From an uncultured Clostridia bacterium (lineage in GTDB: Bacteria > Bacillota > Clostridia > Christensenellales > Borkfalkiaceae), in contig CAJOMT010000091.1 in the NCBI GenBank assembly GCA_905235815.1, forward strand, positions 1 to 5,103: a stretch of 5,103 nucleotides of DNA, written 5' to 3'. The notes beneath the pieces were generated by a model. The model saw nothing but the letters and a program-made list of their open reading frames with translations. It had not been told where the DNA came from and made no database searches. Position 1 is the first letter of the stretch, and the number at the start of each line of letters is the position of its first letter. Both the position numbers and the translations under genes were made by a program. Shown here piece after piece: positions 5,079-5,103 of the stretch.

Positions 5079-5103
5079 ATAGGCGGACTTGTAAGGAGCG
5101 AAG

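Noticed and set aside
5082..5100. tRNA-Thr-like anticodon loop CTTGTAA at 5088-5094
   Set aside because: The flanking bases do not form a proper 5-base anticodon stem, and no D-arm or acceptor start is visible upstream.
5015..5103. Open plus-strand frame running off the right edge
   Set aside because: It has only a TTG as possible start, no ribosome site, and its sequence is explained by hairpins; the open frame may be chance in a GC-rich repeat.
1..5103. CRISPR array, transposase or phage gene
   Set aside because: No regularly spaced direct repeats and no recombinase-like or phage-like protein are encoded in the window.

Overview
The window looks like a chromosomal fragment from a low-to-moderate GC Gram-positive bacterium, most likely an uncultured Clostridia-type Bacillota. 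This rests on strong GGAGG-type ribosome binding sites, tightly overlapping genes, an AT-rich divergent promoter region and protein families typical of gut Firmicutes. The taxonomic call is an inference; there is no marker gene here.

Positions 11-3760 hold four genes on the minus strand, transcribed from right to left and all overlapping. In transcription order they are: a canonical Gfo/Idh/MocA NAD(P)-dependent sugar dehydrogenase (3760-2705); a short, divergent relative of the same superfamily lacking the usual nucleotide-binding loop and the EKP motif (2705-1860); a second canonical Gfo/Idh/MocA dehydrogenase (1875-853, or 1863-853 if a TTG start is used); and a xylose-isomerase-like TIM-barrel sugar isomerase/epimerase (856-11). 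No terminator follows the last gene within the 10 remaining bases, so the operon may continue to the left.

Positions 3761-3957 are a divergent control region. It holds a minus-strand extended -10 promoter for the operon, a plus-strand promoter for the regulator, two perfect inverted repeats and four same-orientation TTRACT elements. Two of these are near-identical 10-mers, TTGACTWTAC: one lies just upstream of the operon's -35 position and one inside the regulator's promoter. Positions 3958-4851 on the plus strand encode an AraC-family regulator with an N-terminal cupin sensor domain. Its start codon has no Shine-Dalgarno sequence and coincides with the predicted transcription start, so it may be leaderless.

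Positions 4852-5103 contain no gene that can be supported. They hold a long imperfect hairpin and, at the right edge, a GC-richer set of nested hairpins that looks like an intergenic repeat or structured RNA cut by the window end.

Taken together, this is a sugar-responsive catabolic operon. The AraC protein probably senses a sugar or glycoside and activates the operon. The dehydrogenases probably oxidise a sugar hydroxyl to a keto-sugar and/or reduce it again, and the TIM-barrel enzyme isomerises, epimerises or cleaves the keto intermediate. The substrate cannot be read from the sequence, and no transporter, kinase or glycosidase is in view. The most unusual element is the divergent second gene sandwiched between two canonical dehydrogenases.
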